Shown here: positions 29,264-38,277 of the stretch, one piece after another
Numbering within the stretch: the stretch's first letter is position 1
Layout of the letters: each line of letters starts with the position of its first letter
Assembly: GCF_963667775.1 (NCBI RefSeq)
Contig: NZ_OY764015.1
Coordinates: 2,841,001 to 2,905,000 of the forward strand
Length of the DNA: 64,000 nucleotides
Origin: an uncultured Trichococcus sp.
GTDB taxonomy: Bacteria; Bacillota; Bacilli; Lactobacillales; Aerococcaceae
Direction of reading: 5' to 3'
Position numbers and translations under genes: made by a program
Notes under the pieces: generated by a model
What the model was told of the DNA's origin: nothing
Database searches by the model: none
Seen by the model: only the letters and a program-made list of their open reading frames with translations

Positions 29264-30547
29264 TCAGTTGCTTTGCGTGTTTTGTTTAGTTTGGAAACGC
29301 GGTCTTTGTGCGGCTTTTTGGCCGCCTCTTGTACCTTGCTGGTTTTTGACGCGAGTTCCGTTATTGCGCGCGGCAATCGGTTTTTTGGGCTGCGGGGCAG
29401 CTGCCTTAGTGCCTTCTTTCAACAGGAAAGGCTGATCTGTTACGACCGGGACTTTTCTCTTGATTAGCTTTTCGATGTCTCGCAACAAGGATGCTTCGGT
29501 TTCATCACAGAAGGAGATGGCTTTTCCGCCTCGTCCTGCGCGTCCCGTCCGTCCGATACGGTGAACATAGGTTTCCGGAACTTCAGGCAGATCAAACAGG
29601 ATGACATGCGAAAGCTCAGGCACATCGATACCACGGGCTGCGATATCTGTCGCTACAAGAACGCTGGTTTTTTTGGTCTTGAAGTTTTCCAAAGCACGCT
29701 GACGCGCAGTCTGGGATTTATTGCCGTGGATCGCTTCAGCTGAAAGTCCAGCCTGCAAAAGCTTTTTGACGATCTTGTTGGCGCCGTGCTTCGTTCTTGA
29801 GAAGACAAGCGAGCGTTCCACTGTATCTTCCTTCAACAGGTGGATAAGCAAGTCAGTTTTGTCGGTCTTGGCTACAGGATAAACGCTCTGGTGGATGACT
29901 TCTACAGTCGAGGAAACCGGAGTGACTTCCACTTTCACCGGATTTGACAAAATAGTCCCCGCAAGTTTTTCGATTTCAGTCGGCATAGTGGCTGAAAAGA
30001 ACATGCTTTGGCGTTTCTTAGGCAATTCGCGGATGATGCGGCGTACATCATGGAGCATCCCCATATCCAACATCATATCGGCTTCATCCAGGACAAAGAA
30101 ATCCACTTGGTTCAGTTTGATGTATCCTTGTCCGATAAGGTCCAACAGTCTGCCTGGCGTCGCCACAAGGATATCCGTTCCGCGTTTCAGCGCGGTTGTT
30201 TGAGGATTCTGGGAAACACCGCCAAAAATGACTTGGATTTTCAATGGAAGGTATTTTGCGTAAATTTGGAAGCTTTCCCCGATTTGCAGGGCAAGTTCAC
30301 GGGTCGGCGCAAGGATCAGCGCTTTGATGGCGCCTTTTCCAGCGGTTTCTTGTTCTGTCAGATTCTGCAGAATCGGCAGGGCAAAGGCAGCGGTCTTACC
30401 GGTACCAGTTTGGGCGCAACCCAACAAATCCTTGTTGTTCATCAGATGCGGAATGGCATCTTCCTGGATGGGTGTCGCTTTCGTGTAGCCTGCCTCTTTC
30501 AGTGCGCGCAGCAGGTGTTGATTCAATTCTAGTTCTTTAAATAACAA
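29264..30547 (-). CDS. DEAD-box ATP-dependent RNA helicase
   Basis: A 427-residue cytosolic helicase that remodels RNA duplexes. All core motifs are present in order: GYTKATPIQEDAIP (Q motif), AQTGTGKT, PTRELALQ, DEADMMLD, SAT, then ARGIDVPELSHVI and HRIGRTGRAGRGG. The C-terminal 70 residues are basic and Gln/Arg-rich, as in cold-induced RNA chaperone helicases. I chose a TTG start at 30547 because AAGGAG lies 6 nt upstream of it; an ATG at 30565 would place that site inside the gene. A long structured leader lies upstream. Confidence 0.9.
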   Translation of the reverse strand: MLFKELELNQHLLRALKEAGYTKATPIQEDAIPHLMNNKDLLGCAQTGTGKTAAFALPILQNLTEQETAGKGAIKALILAPTRELALQIGESFQIYAKYLPLKIQVIFGGVSQNPQTTALKRGTDILVATPGRLLDLIGQGYIKLNQVDFFVLDEADMMLDMGMLHDVRRIIRELPKKRQSMFFSATMPTEIEKLAGTILSNPVKVEVTPVSSTVEVIHQSVYPVAKTDKTDLLIHLLKEDTVERSLVFSRTKHGANKIVKKLLQAGLSAEAIHGNKSQTARQRALENFKTKKTSVLVATDIAARGIDVPELSHVILFDLPEVPETYVHRIGRTGRAGRGGKAISFCDETEASLLRDIEKLIKRKVPVVTDQPFLLKEGTKAAAPQPKKPIAARNNGTRVKNQQGTRGGQKAAQRPRFQTKQNTQSN

Positions 30548-30605
30548 ATGGTTCTCCTTCAGCATGTTCTACATGCATTTGATTTTAGTGGGTTTGTTTC
30601 GGGTC

Positions 30606-30699
30606 AGGCCAGTTTGGGAAAGAGAGTTGGACTCCCGTTTGCCAAATTCCTCCCCGCGAAACGTTATATAGGTTTTCTGAGCAACAGCGTGACTGGCCT
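30606..30699 (-). promoter_or_regulatory. Structured leader of the helicase gene
   Basis: AGGCCAGT at 30692-30699 (read on the minus strand) can pair with ACTGGCCT at 30606-30613, enclosing about 80 nt. On the minus strand TATAGT just upstream of the first arm could be the -10, giving a leader of about 150 nt before the TTG start. Long leaders are usual for cold-regulated helicases. The rest of the gap to 30850 shows nothing clear. Confidence 0.45.
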
Positions 30700-30851
30700 A
30701 CTATATCACAAATGGAAGCAAAAGTCATAGAATTCCGTTTTTGGGTGGAATAATAAGTGGGCAAACAGGACGAGAAAGAGTAGGGAAATTCGAACTAACC
30801 CGCCAACCCAGATTTGGCCGCGTAAATGTCGCGAAAAAAACACCAAACAAA

Positions 30852-30891
30852 ACCGCACCGAAATGGATTCGTTCATCCATTTCGGTGCGGT
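30852..30891 (-). terminator. Terminator of the RpiB/LacA-like gene
   Basis: ACCGCACCGAAATGGA pairs perfectly with TCCATTTCGGTGCGGT around 8 nt. On the minus strand it is followed by a T-rich tail (TTTTGTTTGG). Confidence 0.9.
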
Positions 30892-30945
30892 CTTATTTTT
30901 GAAGTAATTTTTGCTTCGAACAGCATGCAGTCAATTCATGACTGA

Positions 30946-31422
30946 CTAGTCTTGGATTTCATCCAATCTTTTCAGATGCTTTTCGGCAATCTTTTTCACT
31001 TTGTCGACGCGGTTGGTGTATTTTTCGATATCTCTGAGGTAATCGGTCGTCATCCAAGCCGTCACGATTTCAAGCGCCAATGCCGATCCGATGATCTTTC
31101 CGCCGAGGCAGAGGACATTCGTGTCGGAGTGGGAACGCGCCAGTTTCGCGCAGAAAGGATCCTGGCAGACCGCTGCATAGACGCCACAGATTTTGTTGGC
31201 GATCATGGCACTGCCGTAACCGACGCCATCGACAAAGATACCGCGATCGGCTTTTCCTTCCGCCACAGCCAGTGAGGCAGGGTAAACATAATCGGACAGG
31301 TCACAAGGTTCTTCGTTGTAAGGTCCGAAGTCGAGCACTTCATGGCCTTCCTTTTCGAGTAAAGCTTTGACTTCTTCTTTCAATGCGAAGCCGGCATGGT
31401 CGCTGGAAACGGCAATTTTCAT
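30946..31422 (-). CDS. RpiB/LacA/LacB-family sugar-phosphate isomerase
   Basis: A 158-residue cytosolic aldose-ketose isomerase-like protein. It has the family N-terminus KIAVSSDHAGFALK and the core GIFVDGVGYGSAMIANKICGVYAAVC, then ARSHSDTNVLCLGG. In classical RpiB the position before GTG is the catalytic Cys; here it is Asp65, more like the Asp seen in LacA. So ribose-5-phosphate isomerisation should not be assumed; another pentose or hexose phosphate may be the substrate. A GGAGGG site lies upstream. It is divergent from the first GH78 gene, suggesting a link to rhamnoside use. Confidence 0.85.
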   Translation of the reverse strand: MKIAVSSDHAGFALKEEVKALLEKEGHEVLDFGPYNEEPCDLSDYVYPASLAVAEGKADRGIFVDGVGYGSAMIANKICGVYAAVCQDPFCAKLARSHSDTNVLCLGGKIIGSALALEIVTAWMTTDYLRDIEKYTNRVDKVKKIAEKHLKRLDEIQD

Positions 31423-31581
31423 TTAAATCCCTCCATTATCTGTCATTAACCAAAAGTATAAGCCAAATGGCGAGAGTAGTACAGACTGAGTTTACAGATC
31501 AAGGCACTGCGACACTTTGAACATACACAAAAATCTGCATTTAGAGCATTTTTCCATATTATTCTGATGTAGTTTTACAGA

Positions 31582-31609
31582 TTGGTTTTGATTATAGTAA
31601 GCGTATACT
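31582..31609 (+). promoter_or_regulatory. Probable promoter of the first rhamnosidase gene
   Basis: TTGGTT (31582-31587), a 16-bp spacer and TATACT (31604-31609) form a fair sigma-A promoter 23 bp before the start codon. Confidence 0.6.
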
Positions 31610-31631
31610 TAAAAACAAGGCGGGGAACCGT

Positions 31632-34379
31632 ATGGAAATCATGGATATAAAATTTAACGGCATTGTTGAGCCTATCGGGTATCATTTTGAGCCATTGATC
31701 GTCAGTTGGGCGGTCGACAACGGGTTAGGGAAAATGCAAAAAGAGGCAAGCATCCAGGTAGCTGCCGATCACGAATTCAAAGAGATTGTGCTTGAGAAGA
31801 ACGGTGATCTGGACAGTTCAGGGGAAACGTTGACGCTTCAGTTGAAGCCCAGAACACGCTATTATGTGCAGATTCGTGTCACGGCTGAAGATGGTGAAAC
31901 GGCTGAATCGACAAGCTTTTTTGAGACCGGGAAACTGGATGAAACATGGGACGCGGAATGGATCGGGCCGAAGGTGCAGGAAGAAATCCATCCGATTCTG
32001 TTCAAGGATTTCGAACTGAGCCATGAAGTAAAAGAATCCCGCCTGTATATCAGTGGGGTTGGGCTTTATGAAGCAAGTTTGAACGGAAAAAAGATCGGAA
32101 ATGATGTTCTGGCGCCGTTCGTCAACAACTACGAAGCTTTCATCCAAATCCAGACGTATGATGTCACCGATCAATTGAAACAAAGCAATCAGTTGGCGAT
32201 CATGTTGGGCAACGGCTGGTACAAAGGGAGATTCGGCCTGAGCGGAGAGAATGCTTATTTTGGGGACAAATTTGCGGCAATCGCTGAACTGGTGGTGCGC
32301 TACGAAAACGGGACGGAAGAGCGGATCGTGACGGATCTCAGTTGGAAAGCGACGCTGAGCGATATCACGAACAGCGGCATCTACGATGGCGAAACGATCG
32401 ACCGGACACTTGATAAAGCGGGGCGCAGTGATGAGGCGGTAATCGTTGGCATTTCAAAAGAAAAATTGCAAGACCGCGTTAGCCCGGGATTGAGCATTCA
32501 TGAGGTAGTTCCTTTGAAGGAGGTCATCACGACCCCGAATGGCGAGATGGTAATTGATTTTGGGCAGAACTTTGCCGGCTGGCTTGAGTTTGATGCCGAT
32601 TTCCCGGCAGGAACCGAGGTGCACTTTGAGTTCGGGGAAATACTGCAGCAAGGCAATTTTTATAATGAGAATTACGGCACTGCCACAGCAGGCTTCCGTT
32701 ACATTTCCAATGGAACAGCCGAAACGGTTCACCCGCATTTCACTTACTTTGGCTTCCGTTATGTACGTGTGACGGGCTGGCCGGCAGAAAAGGAGATAGC
32801 CGTACGCGGGTTGGCCATCTATTCCGATATGGCGAGAACGGGCATCATCGAAACAGGCAATGCTAAAGTGAATCAACTGTATGCAAACTCGCTTTGGGGG
32901 CTCAAATCAAACTTCCTCGATATGCCGACCGATTGTCCGCAACGGGCTGAGCGTTTGGGCTGGACCGGGGACGCGCAAGTATTTGCTCCGACAGCAAGTT
33001 ATCATATGGACACGCGGGCTTTTTACCGTAAATATCTGATCGACATGCGCACGGAACAGGAAAAACTGTCGGGAAGCATCCCGAATTATATGCCGGCGAT
33101 GGCTACGCAAGGCGGCGCAGCTGTCTGGGGAGATGCAGCGACGTTCATACCTAAGGCTTTATGGACTGCCTATGGGAACAAGGAAGAAGTTGGGCAGTAC
33201 TACCCGCTGATGAAAGACTGGGTGGATTGGACAGGTTCTCAAATCGAGAAAGCGCATGGTTCGAAAACGGAGCTTAATGCCGGTGGGTTCCAGTTCGGAG
33301 ATTGGCTGGCCTTGGATGGCGCAACTCCTTCATCATTCAAAGGAAGCACTGACGATACGTTTATTGCTTCAGCTTATTATTACGAGAGCCTGTGCATCGT
33401 CGCGGAAGTCGCAGCTTTGATGGGGAATGAGTCTGACGCGGCCTATTACCGGGGACTCAGCGAACAAGTCCGGGAGCGGATTTTGTTCGAATATGTGACA
33501 CCATCCGGACGCCTGTCCATCGACACCCAATCGGGGTACATCATTGCTTTGAAGTTCAAACTATTCCGTGAGCGCGAAGTGGTCATCGAGCAGCTGAAAT
33601 CCCGTTTGAAAAAAGATCTGTACAAAATAAAATCCGGTTTCGTGGGGACGCCGATTTTTTGCCAAGTGCTGTCGGAGAATGGCATGGCCGATCTGGCCTA
33701 TGAGTTTTTGCTCAATGAAGGCTTCCCGGGCTGGTTGTATGCGGTGAATCTTGGCGCGACGACAATCTGGGAGCGCTGGAACAGCGTAATGCCGGATGGC
33801 ACCATGAATCCGGCAGGCATGAATTCCCTGAACCACTACAGTTATGGATCCGTCATCGAGTTTGTCTATAAATACGTGGTGGGCATCCAACCGCTGGAAG
33901 CTGGTTTCCGTACCGCGAGATTAGCGCCCAATCCAAATGTAAAATTGGGACATGCCCGCGGAAGCTATCAGTCAGCGGCCGGCAAATTCGTCAGCGAATG
34001 GAAAATCCTAAAAAATGGCGAACTGAGCTGCTATTTCGAAGTGCCATTTGGCGCACAGGCTGAGATCGTGTTGCCGTACGCTGATCGGGAGCCGATCAAA
34101 GTGGTTTCAGGCATATACGAGTACACCTACCAGCCGACAAAAGACTTGAGCGTGCTGTATGATTCGGATACACGCCTTTCGATCATCAAGAACGAAAACA
34201 AGGAACTGTTCGAAGAAATCTTGGGCATTCACGAACGCATCAGAGGCTTCATGGCGTTTGCGGATGAAGAACAGCTGAACCTGTCCTTGAATCAGCTGTC
34301 AAAATTATTCTACACTGGCATAACTGCAGAGATGGTCGCCGAGGCCGACCGGTTATTTAAAAAAGCGAATCGTATCTGA
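31632..34379 (+). CDS. Alpha-L-rhamnosidase, GH78 (copy 1)
   Basis: A 915-residue inverting glycosidase removing terminal L-rhamnose. Beta-sandwich domains come first (WIGPKV, then LYISGVGLYEASLNGKKIG), then the (alpha/alpha)6 barrel. The key block is DCPQRAERLGWTGD at 434-447, with general-acid candidate Glu440. The likely base is Glu714 in TIWERWNS, with His735 in NHYSYG 21 residues on, matching the spacing known for GH78. The usual Asp before Glu440 is Ala here. No signal peptide is seen, so it acts on imported substrate. An extra tail of about 80 residues follows the C-terminal sandwich. Confidence 0.92.
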   Translation: MEIMDIKFNGIVEPIGYHFEPLIVSWAVDNGLGKMQKEASIQVAADHEFKEIVLEKNGDLDSSGETLTLQLKPRTRYYVQIRVTAEDGETAESTSFFETGKLDETWDAEWIGPKVQEEIHPILFKDFELSHEVKESRLYISGVGLYEASLNGKKIGNDVLAPFVNNYEAFIQIQTYDVTDQLKQSNQLAIMLGNGWYKGRFGLSGENAYFGDKFAAIAELVVRYENGTEERIVTDLSWKATLSDITNSGIYDGETIDRTLDKAGRSDEAVIVGISKEKLQDRVSPGLSIHEVVPLKEVITTPNGEMVIDFGQNFAGWLEFDADFPAGTEVHFEFGEILQQGNFYNENYGTATAGFRYISNGTAETVHPHFTYFGFRYVRVTGWPAEKEIAVRGLAIYSDMARTGIIETGNAKVNQLYANSLWGLKSNFLDMPTDCPQRAERLGWTGDAQVFAPTASYHMDTRAFYRKYLIDMRTEQEKLSGSIPNYMPAMATQGGAAVWGDAATFIPKALWTAYGNKEEVGQYYPLMKDWVDWTGSQIEKAHGSKTELNAGGFQFGDWLALDGATPSSFKGSTDDTFIASAYYYESLCIVAEVAALMGNESDAAYYRGLSEQVRERILFEYVTPSGRLSIDTQSGYIIALKFKLFREREVVIEQLKSRLKKDLYKIKSGFVGTPIFCQVLSENGMADLAYEFLLNEGFPGWLYAVNLGATTIWERWNSVMPDGTMNPAGMNSLNHYSYGSVIEFVYKYVVGIQPLEAGFRTARLAPNPNVKLGHARGSYQSAAGKFVSEWKILKNGELSCYFEVPFGAQAEIVLPYADREPIKVVSGIYEYTYQPTKDLSVLYDSDTRLSIIKNENKELFEEILGIHERIRGFMAFADEEQLNLSLNQLSKLFYTGITAEMVAEADRLFKKANRI

Positions 34380-34412
34380 CGGAAAAGCAAACGACTCAGC
34401 ACAGTGGACCGA

Positions 34413-34595
34413 AGTTGTCGAATAGGTGAGGAACATTCGATTATTTGCTTCCACGTCGGGCCAAAATTGTCGAATGTCAAGAAACATTCGACAATTTGCT
34501 TCCGCATTGCACTGAAATTGTCGAATTCGCGAGCATCATCCAACAATTTGGCCCCGCAGTCAAAAAAAGTTCAAGACGCTTAAGTTAATGACATT
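34413..34595. repeat. Hairpin array F (TTGTCGAA type) with a solo terminal-repeat end
   Basis: TTGTCGAA arms start at 34415, 34467 and 34518 (steps 52 and 51), each followed by an ATTCGA(CAA)-type right arm. The right end carries CTTAAGTTAATGACATT (34579-34595), identical to the end of the 289-bp element at 43772-44060. The matching left end is missing. It lies between the first rhamnosidase and the next AraC gene. Confidence 0.8.
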
Positions 34596-34663
34596 CCCCG
34601 AAATCCTTTGCTTCTTTTGATAGAGTTGCTAAAATGGGCATGAAGAACAGAGGAGTGAAAAAT

Positions 34664-35662
34664 ATGTCCACAGCACAAGATGTTCTGGAAACCTTGCTGA
34701 AAGAAACGCCGCTTGAAGCTGAAATGAAAACTATGACGGCTGAACAAATAACCGCCAAATTCCAAAATCAAGCAACAACAGCCGGCTATCTGCTTGATTT
34801 TCATTTATCTGATGAGGATTTTTTTGTGGATCATCAAATCTTCATGAACCGGCATGCTCGCTATTTTGCCATGCCCACCCATTCGCATGAATTCCTGGAA
34901 CTGAATTACCTTCTGCAAGGGAAATGCACCCAGTGGATCGGTCAGGAAAAAATCCAGATGAAGCAGGGCGATCTGCTGATGATTGATCCTGGAACCGGCC
35001 ATTCCATCGACAAGCTCGGTGAGCAGGACATCCTGATCAACATCTTAATCAAATCGGATGCCATCAACACGAAGGTACTCCAAAGGATGGCGCAGCGGCA
35101 CAGTTTGATCACTGATTTTTTGCTGACCGTAGGCAAAAAAAATAGCCGTCACCGACCCTATCTGCATTTCAGCACCGCTGATAATCAACGGATCAGCACG
35201 TGCTTGTCCTATTTGCTTGCCGATTATTTTGGAGGGGAAACGCCTAAATTTGAGAAAGTGGAACTTTGGTTACTGATCATCCTGGCCGAACTGGAAGATA
35301 TCATGTCCAGCGAAGCCGGGGAACTGCCATTCAACAAGAAAGTGCTCGATGCCCTGGAGATCATCGACAGTGAATACGCCAGCATCACGTTGGAAGGTCT
35401 GGGGAAACAATTGAATTTCAACAAAAATTACCTCAGCAATCTGCTCAAACAAGAAACAGGCCTGACGTTCAAAGAGTGGGTCACGAAACGACGACTGCAA
35501 AAGGCCTACGATCTGCTGATCGGGACCGACAAACCGATCGAAAAAATCGTTGCAGAGCTTGGCATCACCAGTCCGAGTTATTTCTTCAAGATATTCAAGA
35601 ATGAGTACGGAGAGACGCCCAATCAGTTGCGGAAAAAAATGCACAGAAACAAAAAGCTATGA
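34664..35662 (+). CDS. AraC-family regulator in the rhamnoside locus (copy 2)
   Basis: A 332-residue regulator. The cupin sensor (FAMPTHSHEFLELNYLLQGK, then MKQGDLLMIDPGTGHS) occupies about residues 60-135. The AraC DNA-binding domain (LGKQLNFNKNYLSNLLKQ, then LGITSPSYFFKIFK) occupies about 235-330. The ATG at 34664 follows GAGGAG; an in-frame start at 34634 has no such site. It is clearly paralogous to the regulators at 18492 and 38278, so the three may sense related rhamnose-containing ligands. Its stop codon lies within a terminator hairpin. Confidence 0.85.
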   Translation: MSTAQDVLETLLKETPLEAEMKTMTAEQITAKFQNQATTAGYLLDFHLSDEDFFVDHQIFMNRHARYFAMPTHSHEFLELNYLLQGKCTQWIGQEKIQMKQGDLLMIDPGTGHSIDKLGEQDILINILIKSDAINTKVLQRMAQRHSLITDFLLTVGKKNSRHRPYLHFSTADNQRISTCLSYLLADYFGGETPKFEKVELWLLIILAELEDIMSSEAGELPFNKKVLDALEIIDSEYASITLEGLGKQLNFNKNYLSNLLKQETGLTFKEWVTKRRLQKAYDLLIGTDKPIEKIVAELGITSPSYFFKIFKNEYGETPNQLRKKMHRNKKL

Positions 35663-35682
35663 GAAATTCATAGCTTTTTTAC
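35651..35682 (+). terminator. Terminator of AraC copy 2
   Basis: AAAAAGCTATGA pairs with TCATAGCTTTTT around a 5-nt loop, followed by T. The stem includes the stop codon. Confidence 0.88.
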
Positions 35683-35835
35683 TTGCTTGAATTGGATATG
35701 AGATTTACGTATTTTAGGCAATCAGGAATAAACCTGTGATTTGAACAGTAGCCGCTTTGGTTCTGCCATTGTTCAAGATGCTCCGATTCTGTAGGATGAA
35801 GGTATAAACTAGGATTCTTCGAATGGAGTAGACAA

Positions 35836-36513
35836 ATGGGCGAAATAAAAGGACTGGTATTTGATTTGGACGGTGTCATCACTGATACAGCTGAACGGCA
35901 TTACTTGGCATGGGAAAGGATAGCGCATCGATTGGGCATCGCGATCGACCGCGAATGGAACGAACGCCTCAAAGGCATCAGCAGAACGGAATCTTTGGAA
36001 TTTATTTTGGCTGAAGATTCGACGCTTCTCCTTGATTCGGAAGAAAAAGCACAGCTGTTGAAGGAAAAAAATGCGCATTACTTGGAGTTGATCGCGGAAA
36101 TCACAGCAGCGGACATCCTGCCCGGTATTCCGGAACTCCTGAAAGAGGCAAAGAATGCAGGCTACCGCATGGCGATCGCCTCCGCCAGCAAAAATGCGCA
36201 CCTCATTCTGGAAAGACTGGGTCTCTCGGCTGCCTTCGATGCCGTCGTCGACCCGGAATCTTTGACCTACAACAAGCCACATCCGGAGATTTTCGAAAGG
36301 GCAGCGCAGGCTTTGGGTCTGGAAACACAGGAATGCATCGGTTTCGAAGACTCGTTGGCGGGCATCGAAGGGATCAAAAGGGCGGGCATGCCCGCCGTCG
36401 CCATCGCCATCCCAGCTTTTGGCGAGTGGCTCCCCGACATTGAAGTGACGGCTACAAGAGAATTAAACCTGAAAGAAATTGTACGCGAAGTGACGATGAA
36501 GGAGCGTGTTTAA
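35836..36513 (+). CDS. pgmB: Beta-phosphoglucomutase
   Basis: A 225-residue cytosolic HAD phosphomutase converting beta-glucose 1-phosphate to glucose 6-phosphate. The nucleophile and acid/base Asp pair lie in GLVFDLDGVITDTAERH (residues 6-22); SASKNAH and KPHPEIF carry the other HAD motifs, and GFEDSLAGIEGIK the metal site. Beta-glucose 1-phosphate comes from phosphorylases, so a phosphorylase should be nearby. The only enzyme coupled to it is the GH3 gene 2 bp downstream. A GGAG site precedes the ATG. Confidence 0.9.
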   Translation: MGEIKGLVFDLDGVITDTAERHYLAWERIAHRLGIAIDREWNERLKGISRTESLEFILAEDSTLLLDSEEKAQLLKEKNAHYLELIAEITAADILPGIPELLKEAKNAGYRMAIASASKNAHLILERLGLSAAFDAVVDPESLTYNKPHPEIFERAAQALGLETQECIGFEDSLAGIEGIKRAGMPAVAIAIPAFGEWLPDIEVTATRELNLKEIVREVTMKERV

Positions 36514-36515
36514 GG

Positions 36516-38195
36516 ATGATCGATTTGAAGGGGAATCCTTTTTATCTGAAGGATGAGCAAATAGCATGGGTAAACCGGATGTTGGCAAGCTTGACGTTGG
36601 ATGAAAAAGTGGGGCAGCTGTTCTGCCCAATCGGCATGTCCACGGACGAAAAGGCACTGTTTGACTTGGCTGTGAACAAAAAAATTGGAGGCTTGCTGTT
36701 CCGTCCTGGAAAAGGCGAAGAAGTGCAGCAGGCCCACCGCTATCTGCAACAACAGGCTAAGGTTCCGATGCTGATCGCAGCCAACCTGGAAGCGGGTGGT
36801 ACGGGAAGCGCTATTGACGGTACGCGCATCGGCAATCCGATGTTGTTGGCGGCTGGTCAGGATGCCGAATTTGGGCACCATCTTGGTGAAGTATGCGCCA
36901 AGGAAGGTTCGGCGGTAGGCGTGAACTGGGCCTTCGCGCCGGTCGTGGATATCGACTACAATTTTCATAATCCGATCACGAATGTGCGCACGTACGGCAG
37001 CGATCCCGAAACCGTCCTCAACTATGCAAAAGGTTTTGTTGAAGCCGTGCAGCAAAACGGGGTGGCGGCTTCGATCAAGCATTTTCCCGGGGACGGCATC
37101 GACTTCCGTGATCAGCATCTGGTGACTACAGTCAACACTTTGCCGCTTGAAGAATGGCGGAATACCTATGGGAAAGTCTATTCGGGCCTCATCGAAGCCG
37201 GCTCACTTTCGGTGATGATCGGCCATATCGCTTTGCCGGCGGTCCAGAAATCAGAAGAAGATGCTTTTCTGCCGGCCACCTTATCTCCGGTCATCATGCA
37301 GGAACTGTTGCGCGAGGAACTCGGATTCAATGGCGTCATCACAAGCGATGCCACGCCGATGGTCGGTTTTTGCGCGGCGATGGAGCGGCGTTTGGCAGTT
37401 CCGACAGCAATCGCGGCTGGATGTGATATCTTTCTGTTCAACAAAGACTTGGAGGAGGATATCCGCTTCATGAAGGAAGGGATTGCGGCCGGCATCCTTA
37501 CCTCGGAACGGATCGACGAAGCCGTCACCCGCATTTTGGCGATGAAAGCGGCCTTGCACTTGCCTGAAAAACAAGCGGAAGCACTGTTGGTCCCGGAAAA
37601 AGAGGAGCTGTCTGTCCTGCAGACGGAACAATATGTCGAGTGGGCGAAGCAAGCCGCCGACAACGGCATCACGCTCGTCAAGGATACGGCCGGCAACCTG
37701 CCGCTACGCCCAGAAGAAACGCCTCGTCTGTTGCTGCAACTGCTAGGGCCTTACGAGGAATCGAACCGCCAGATTTTTTCCAAAGTGCTTCCGCTTTTGG
37801 AAAAGGAAGGCTTCCAAGTGACGCTGTATCAACCAGAAGATTTCACGACCGGGTTCGAGTCCGTTTCCCAATTCCGGTCCAAATATGATGCCGTCCTCTA
37901 TCTGGCTAATGTCGAAAACCGCAGCAACGCTACAACGACAAGAATCAACTGGTATACCTTCTTCGGCCAAGGGAACAATATCCCGTGGTTCGTTGATGAA
38001 GTGCCGACCGTATTCGCGAGCCTGGGCAATCCCTACCATTTGATGGATGTGCCGATGGTGAGGACCTACATCAATGCCTACGACAATCATCAGATAATCA
38101 TTGAAGCGCTGGTCACCAAACTTCTCGGCAAGAGCGATTTCAAGGGCGTGAGTCCGATCGATCCTTATTGTGGACTGATGGATGCCCGCAGATAG
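36516..38195 (+). CDS. GH3-family enzyme, NagZ-like; possible beta-glycoside phosphorylase
   Basis: A 559-residue cytosolic enzyme with a GH3 N-terminal barrel (residues about 20-350) and a C-terminal domain. It carries the NagZ-type loop KHFPGDG (188-194) followed by Asp199-x-His201, and the nucleophile region ITSDATPM with Asp278. An Asp/His dyad in place of a glutamate acid/base has been linked to phosphorolysis in GH3. The start lies 2 bp after pgmB and its AAGGAG site is inside pgmB, so the two are translationally coupled. A beta-glycoside phosphorylase feeding PgmB is my inference; beta-N-acetylhexosaminidase or beta-glucosidase remain possible. Confidence 0.75.
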   Translation: MIDLKGNPFYLKDEQIAWVNRMLASLTLDEKVGQLFCPIGMSTDEKALFDLAVNKKIGGLLFRPGKGEEVQQAHRYLQQQAKVPMLIAANLEAGGTGSAIDGTRIGNPMLLAAGQDAEFGHHLGEVCAKEGSAVGVNWAFAPVVDIDYNFHNPITNVRTYGSDPETVLNYAKGFVEAVQQNGVAASIKHFPGDGIDFRDQHLVTTVNTLPLEEWRNTYGKVYSGLIEAGSLSVMIGHIALPAVQKSEEDAFLPATLSPVIMQELLREELGFNGVITSDATPMVGFCAAMERRLAVPTAIAAGCDIFLFNKDLEEDIRFMKEGIAAGILTSERIDEAVTRILAMKAALHLPEKQAEALLVPEKEELSVLQTEQYVEWAKQAADNGITLVKDTAGNLPLRPEETPRLLLQLLGPYEESNRQIFSKVLPLLEKEGFQVTLYQPEDFTTGFESVSQFRSKYDAVLYLANVENRSNATTTRINWYTFFGQGNNIPWFVDEVPTVFASLGNPYHLMDVPMVRTYINAYDNHQIIIEALVTKLLGKSDFKGVSPIDPYCGLMDARR

Positions 38196-38204
38196 ATTTT
38201 ATGC

Positions 38205-38235
38205 ACCCAACCAGATGAGTCCGGTTGGGTTTTTC
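38205..38235 (+). terminator. Terminator of the pgmB-GH3 operon
   Basis: ACCCAACC pairs with GGTTGGGT around a 10-nt loop, followed by TTTT. Confidence 0.8.
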
Positions 38236-38277
38236 TGTATAATGGTTGATGAGACAACGAGAGAGAGGAGCGGCAAA

